Part shown: positions 58,014 through 64,000 of the stretch, piece by piece
How positions within the stretch are numbered: position 1 is the first letter of the stretch
Layout of the letters: the number at the start of each line of letters is the position of its first letter
Assembly (NCBI GenBank): GCA_002633025.1
Contig: NMRB01000055.1
Location: 238,788 to 302,787, forward strand
DNA: 64,000 nucleotides
Direction of reading: 5' to 3'
DNA from: Notospermus geniculatus
Taxonomy: Eukaryota; Nemertea; Pilidiophora; Heteronemertea; Lineidae
The notes under the pieces: model-generated
Told to the model about the DNA's origin: nothing
Seen by the model: the letters and a program-made list of their open reading frames with translations, nothing else
Database searches by the model: none
Program-made: the position numbers and the translations under genes

Positions 58014-58901
58014 GTAGGTCACGTCTTTTTTTATCATTTGGCTATGGGGGATTATTCATGGTGTCAAGGACGCGCCTGATGAATTCAATGGCCTTGGTGG
58101 TGTGACCAGGTTTATGGCAGTAGTTAGTTATCTCACACCTGTCACATTGATGAATATGTGATGGCTCTAGGGACACCTTTATCAAGATATCTTGTACTTT
58201 TTTTCAGTCTTTATGTTCTTTATAAATTTTTAGTGTGTTGGGTGTTACAGACTCAACAGACATAATTCAGATTTCATCTTGCGATCAGCATTGGGTTGGT
58301 CAGTTCTGTATGTGAATGTACTAGACCCTGTAGGACGAACTGCTATCATCCATAGATCATTAACTGCCATATAAATGGGGTATGAATTTTGAAGAACCAT
58401 CTGTGTTGTCTGTTTTGTTGGCTCATGTAATATATTCCATCCCCCATTGGAAAGTCTGCTACATTCCATCCATCATTATCCTGCTGTCTATGTATGACTA
58501 AGGCTCAGCTGTAGAATTTCATATCTGTATACATTTCTGTGTGGTTGACTTATATTGCTATTGCTTGTCTCTTGCCTCAAGGTTGCCAATGAAAAGGAAA
58601 GTGGTTCTCTGAAATTCTGAGAAATCGTTTATATTATGGAATGCTTTGCCTGTGCATGGACAGTGCTCAGAGAATAGAACCTTTCGGGATGGAAGAATGA
58701 ATGAGAAGAATGTGATTTGAAAATTGTGGTCACTAATATTCAGTCATATTTAGCATGTGAAGTTAGATGGCCAGCTTGACTCGTCCCAAAATGATGTCTT
58801 GACCACTTCAGTGCCAAATCCTGAAGAGTGACGCACATTGCTTTTTCTGTCATGCAACTCCTGTCATGTGGCTGATTTCAGATGAAATGATATATAGCTG
58901 T

Positions 58902-59330
58902 ACTTCACCTATCCCAAACCCACCAAAACCCCAGGTTTCAGGTTTCTTGCTCATACACCTATTTTTTGCCGTGTCTAATAGACCCGTGTTTGAAAACCCC
59001 TGTGTTTATTAGACCTGCCGAGCTCACCGGGGCTAATTCAGACACGTGTGTCACCCGAGCTTTTAGATTGGTGTAAGCGCAATAAACTCGGCAATTACTA
59101 GTTATCAAACCCGGCGACAGATGGCGCGGTAAGTGTGTTGCGTATTGCGCATGCACTAGGCCTATAAACAAAAAACCTCGCGAAATTGAGCCACAAGCAC
59201 GACCTCTCTCGCCGTGTTTAGTAACTAATGAAATGTACTGAAAATAGGTGTATAAGCACGTTGCGGTTTTTTTCAAGCACGGGAAAGACCCGGGTCTCAA
59301 AAAACCCACCGATTTGGGATAGGTGGAACT
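58902..59330. mobile_element. Foldback element, AGTTCCACCTATCCCAAA ends
   Basis: The left end ACTTCACCTATCCCAAACCC faces TTGGGATAGGTGGAACT on the right; inner blocks such as ACACCTATTTT and AAAATAGGTGT also pair. The body is 429 bp and GC-richer. The 116-aa minus-strand frame (58959-59309) belongs to this repeat. Confidence 0.75.
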
Positions 59331-60322
59331 AAGGCTATTGCTAATTGCGTAGTGGCAGTTTTGTGATCACCATTTTAGCGATACTCGGCATTCAAGGAAC
59401 CCCATGCAATAAACCATTGGCACTGAAATGGTCAATATTACGAGCTGCAGTTTTCCCCACTTCTGGTTTCCTCCTGCATATTTTGTGAAGTACCCAAAGG
59501 ATGTAGTGCTCAGCTCTCTACTCAAATTTTTTTGGGCAAAAGCATCTGTTTTTCACCTGAAATTAATCTATTCCAACTTCTATTCGCAATGCTTCAATCG
59601 ACAAAACGGTGCAGTTTGACTAATTTCTTCAGTTAGGAATAAAAACGACTTAACAGATCCCTTCTTTCCACACTCCCTCGTTCATCATGCATCCTGGCTG
59701 CCTTGACGTTTCAGCAGTCGAGCTGTTACCATAGCAAAGAGTCAGCAGCATGCTCCCCATTATATCCCTTGTGGCTCATTCTCCACATACGACCAAAGAA
59801 ACCTCCCTTTGCTTGCTACCCTTCTACTAACTCGACGGCTCACATCGTTGATATTAGCGGAGGTGGTATACAGATACATCTCTGTGTAAAGATGGTTTCT
59901 ATGGCAACCAGATGCAAAGAAACATGGCTGTTTGCTGGGAAATGTTTCTTTGAAAGATTCCAACTGCTGTTCATTGAGAACATATGGAAGTCTTGATTTC
60001 AAAGGAATGGGAAAAATCAACCACTTTCTTAGTAGCTTCTTGCCGTTATGCGGTTGCATGTGAAGTAAACTTTTTCAAGGTTGTTTTATTCCGGTGTCTT
60101 CCATCGCATGTATCATTGTTTGTTGCGTGTTGTGAGGTTTCATCTGAGAGAAGTGCTTTCATTTGGTATTTTGACCTACCATGTATGAAATACCTGAAAG
60201 TTCAAAGAGGAACTCTGTGTAATTCATCCCCAATACCATCAGAAGACAGGCATTGCTTCATTTGAGTCTCATATCTGTAAGGGCAAGTCGAAGAAACAAC
60301 ACATCATTACAGAAGGCCCAAG

Positions 60323-60426
60323 GTATTCTACAGAGTGGCCCAGAAAAAGTGTTCCTCAAACAATAGCATTTCTATTGTTTACCTATTATTTGAGGGACAT
60401 ATTTTCTAGGCCATCCTGTAGAATAC
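60323..60426. repeat. Palindromic element, about 104 bp
   Basis: GTATTCTACAGAGTGGCCCAG at the left pairs with CTAGGCCATCCTGTAGAATAC at the right; CCTCAAACAATAG pairs with CTATTATTTGAGG in the middle. A compact MITE-like hairpin in the presumed long intron. Confidence 0.75.
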
Positions 60427-63400
60427 ATTACAGTCTATGAAGATGATCCTTAGCATCGCTTGCTCTTACCTGATTACCACAACTTTATCATCTTGGATGC
60501 GCCATTGTGGCTTTCATATCTTGTGCTGGAAGACACAAGTCATAACAATAAATTCTGTCTGGTCGCGATTGCTTCTAACTTGCATCAGTATCTTGGTATC
60601 ATTGAGAATGCAGGTGGCTGTCTATGTTCATCATGTCCATCAGTTACAATAATGATGGGATGCTTTGTCATGTTGCTTCAGCATGCAGGATTCATATCTG
60701 GCCCTTGAGTCCCACTGACGATCACTGTGGAAAACTTTCTGTGGAAGCTACCTACCTCAGTTGTTGATTCTGTCCCCTTCCTCCCTGTCAAGTCTCGCTT
60801 GGCCAGACACTACGGGCTCATCCGTCGGTAAGTCACACGCCGTGTCTCTTACCGCCTGGTGGCAGCACGGGTCCTTGCGTTTTTCCTGGAAGTAAGTTTC
60901 GTGGAATTTCCACGGCAATTATGAGTGAGAAAGCGTGGTGATTGGCTGGAGCCCAGTGGAGTGCCATCTAGTGGTGTTAACGGCTTTTGAGCCCCAAAAG
61001 TGTCAGTGTGTGGAAGACCGGGACGTCGGATACACACTGCGGCCGAGTGTACCCTGTCAACAAATCCCACTCAAAATGATGTCGTACTCCTCTCTAGTAC
61101 AATGTAGGTACCTCTTGATTTCTTACGTCACGCTCTGATCCAGGGTGGGTATGTTCATGACATAATCATTGAGCCCCTATATTATATAGCATTGATTTAT
61201 TAGGGTAATGGCAGGAACGACAGCACCACAGAGAGTTGTTAATTAGTGATGTCTGCTCATTAATTGTGAAGGTGCCAGGAGTTGTCTTTCACTCCCTCAG
61301 TCTTCCCGATTAACGATGAAGATTTGTTGCCCTTTGACATGCGGCACAAAAATGCAGTCTGTTACTAGTGCACCAACATGGTAAAAATGATCTAGCTGCT
61401 GGTATGATGGATCATAATTCTGAAATATGGTCTTCGTGCTGGTATGTGCAGGCCATTATTCAAAGGAAAAATCTTGGGAATATTCTGTTAATCTGTCTGT
61501 TGCCCATGGCAGAGAAAGATGAGGTTTAGTGATGGCATGATTGTTGCAGGATGGAAGAGTACTTTAAGAAGGAGCAGCAAAGCTTTGAAGAGAACACACC
61601 TTTCACCGAAATGGTCAGTGCTTCACATTGTTACTGCTGCATCTTCTAAAACCTTTCTGGGGTATGCAAGGAACACTTGTTCAGCACATCATTTGATTCC
61701 TTCACATCAGAACTTGAGAGTAGGCCTACCAAGTGGAAACTTAGCCGAGCATGCGAACTAAATGTAGCATGGTGACTAGTTCTGCAAGGATTACCATCTT
61801 CAACAAGCAAAAAGCTAGCACTCTTCTTATGGCGCAATTATTATACCTCTCACACCTGACAGTCCTGATATTATGGTCCATTTATGCCAGTCGTTTGCTT
61901 TTATCGCCATTCCTAGATTCTGTCACCTATCAGTGTGGTAGTAGCTACTGGTCAATAGAATTGTGCTCCTTCCACAGTTTTCTGTGATTCCAATTGGCTC
62001 ATTTGCCTAAGTGTATTAGACATTATCTACGTAAAACTGGCCACACCGTGCCTGCGTATCTTTGGAACATCTTGGATTGATGGCTGGTTGATTGATCATG
62101 AAACCCCTTTGGTGTTGAGAAGCAAGCGATCAATCTGTCCTGTCTTCCAAGATGGATGAGTTAATGACCTTGAATGATGGGGTTCGTTGGTGAAGGTTGA
62201 GTCTGCGTTCTGAGTCAGGGTGCTGGCGTACGGTCTCCCGAGACCCTTGCCTAACACTACATGGTTTATTGGCACGGCTTTCCATACTGCTTGGTGTGTG
62301 TAGGAGTGATGTCAGTGTCTCATGTATCAAGTCGCGCTGCTTGAAACAACAGGAGGCTAATGTCGAGGGAAGGCATTGTGAAGTGCCGTGACGTACGAAA
62401 TATTGTAGCTCAAATGTTATATCATGAGGAAAGCAATGTTGTTGGTAAAGTACAAGAGTACTGAAGGATGCCTTGGTCATTTGGTATGCAGCAACATTGT
62501 GCACAATGATAGCTGTCTTGAAGTTGAAAAAAATAACATAAAGTAACCTCAGGCTATGATCAGAGTGTCGTCTGTCTATTACCACATTGGGCATCAGCAT
62601 CTTGGAAGACCCCAACCTCCTCAGCAGATGATGATGGAAAAGGCTCTGTAGTGTAATTGCACACTTTGATGGGAATTGAAAACCATGACTCAGATCAGCA
62701 TCTTTTCAATTTGGTTGCGAGATTGCTCCAGGGTAATGACACGACTTTCCATCTTGGCGATAAACTAGCATCCTTGTAGTTCACGACAACCTGTTTTAGA
62801 ATGGAGTTTGCTATTCTTTGGGAGAGTCTGTCGCATAAGCTGCCTGTTGAGATGGTATTGATCTGCTGTTGATTCAGGATGATGTCTTGCACTTTTATCT
62901 GGTTACATTTGACGATCAGCCTTGAGGGATATCACCACATCTCATGATGTTTATAGGGGAACTTTTCAAACACATGTAGTTTCGATGTACCACAAAAGCT
63001 ACCAGACACCAAATATATCGTCATCATACCGGTATCTTTAATTGCCATCAGCAACTGCACATGAGAGAGTTTCATTGTGCTAATTAGCTGTCTACTACTG
63101 GCAAGCTAGAGTGAAGAGCAGTCACTTGTGTCATTGCATCGTTGCATAAGGAAACCTACATTGGTGAATTGCCCACTGAGAGCAGACTCACCAGAAAGGA
63201 AACTTGCATGGAGCAGTTCCTTTAGCCACAGTGCAGTACTTCCCTTTGAAACTCAGCTTGTAGATAAAGGATTGTGTGATCTGTCTTTGAATGCAACCTC
63301 CCTCGCCTAATCAGATGGACTGATGATGACCATGCTTGTCTCATCATGCAGTATTATTGGACACTTCCTGGCACACCTGTAATCAGCCTCGTGATTTATA

Positions 63401-64000
63401 TGCCACCATACATCATTATTAAATCATGTGGTCCCTTGTCTCTTTGACGCTTATTACCTCCTCCAAGTGAGATTAACTTCTCATGACATGAATTTGTGTT
63501 GTTTCATAGTGAAAGTGATGTCGGGGCATGAAATTTCAAAAGAGCGATCATAACCGGCTTATCTCTCAATCAGCATAAAATGAAGCCTCATGAATATTCA
63601 TGTGTGGGTATTTTATCTGCTGAATCTCTCATGTTCATTCATGTCATGTTCTAAATGTAAAATATGACATAAGTTGTGTTCCATTCATTTGAAGCTTGCT
63701 TGGCTCTGTCTTGACATCAACCTGTCAATTAATTATGATTCATATTCAATTTAAACTTCATCATCATCATCATATCAATGACCATGATGTCAAGAGGCAA
63801 TGACCTTCAATCTCATTTCATGAAAATTCTGATTTTGCAGAGCCAACTATTATAGAAATAGAATTGTTCTTGTACAAGTGTTTATAAATTACTATCCTGA
63901 AGAAATCCATCTTCTGTCAGCTGGAATTATCTTCTACATCAGCTGACAATGTTTCCGCCGGCTGTATTTATTCGGTTTAATATCATCTCGTATATACTCT

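Larger units (their letters stand above)
58014..64000 (+). other. Presumed long first intron
   Basis: No exon is recognised. It contains foldback repeats at 58902-59330 and 60323-60426, listed separately. The rest looks single-copy. The frame at 62130-62615 (-) is 161 codons long but shows no domain I know, and its codon use and composition do not differ from its surroundings. Confidence 0.4.

Noticed and set aside
62130-62615. 161-aa minus-strand frame
   Set aside because: Long for chance but with no domain, no splice context and composition like its surroundings; I left it as part of the presumed intron.
1-64000. CRISPR arrays, operons, tRNA or rRNA genes, prophage or defence islands
   Set aside because: The window is animal nuclear DNA with GT-AG introns. 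No regularly spaced direct repeats, no cloverleaf-like tRNA sequence and no rRNA text was noticed; the tandem repeats present are minisatellites or transposon modules.

Overview
This is a eukaryotic, intron-rich nuclear window from an animal. Clear animal orthologues (TMEM221-like, a nucleoplasmin-like FKBP, beta-ureidopropionase, IFT22/RABL5 and DET1), GT-AG introns, AT-leaning intergenic DNA, many short foldback transposons and frequent AGGCCTA/TACCGGTA motifs fit a marine invertebrate deuterostome. An echinoderm is my best guess from the base-motif style; the window does not prove it. Single N characters (8125, 29094, 42126, 51600, 52850, 57195) mark tiny scaffold joins or unresolved bases in a draft assembly.

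Layout. 1-2640: repeats and 5' flank. 2699-4837 (+): three-exon, four-TM TMEM221-like gene, fully in frame. 4838-7800: intergenic with foldback repeats. 7813-14073 (+): nucleoplasmin-like FKBP prolyl isomerase, starting with a 10-nt coding exon and carrying an internal 1.1-kb tandem duplication of its acidic/NLS exons. 15556-19361 (+): UPB1 (beta-ureidopropionase), 12 exons, one apparent single-base frameshift. 20026-23230 (+): IFT22, with two homologous, frame-incompatible versions of the fourth coding exon. 23231-28320: intergenic, with a 21-bp minisatellite. 29180-31207 (-): DET1, almost all in one exon, with an unmerged duplicate of its 3' part at 28236-29093. 33198-35662: a repeat element with several other transposons inserted in it. 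35684-42125 and 42921-48806: two copies of one 6-kb non-coding region, best read as two haplotypes placed in series; they differ by a transposon insertion with its empty site preserved. 50296-51599 and 51601-52849: a second such pair. 57843-58013 (+): TATA-containing promoter and first coding exon of an unidentified gene, whose apparent long first intron fills the rest of the window.

The genes do not form a pathway: DET1 (ubiquitin ligase adaptor), UPB1 (pyrimidine catabolism), IFT22 (cilium) and FKBP (nuclear chaperone) are ordinary housekeeping neighbours. I did not find a convincing new defence-like or multi-gene system. The observations most worth checking are the IFT22 alternative exon pair, the exon-module duplication in the FKBP gene, the nested transposons at 33-35.6 kb and the hairpin inserted in register in the minisatellite.
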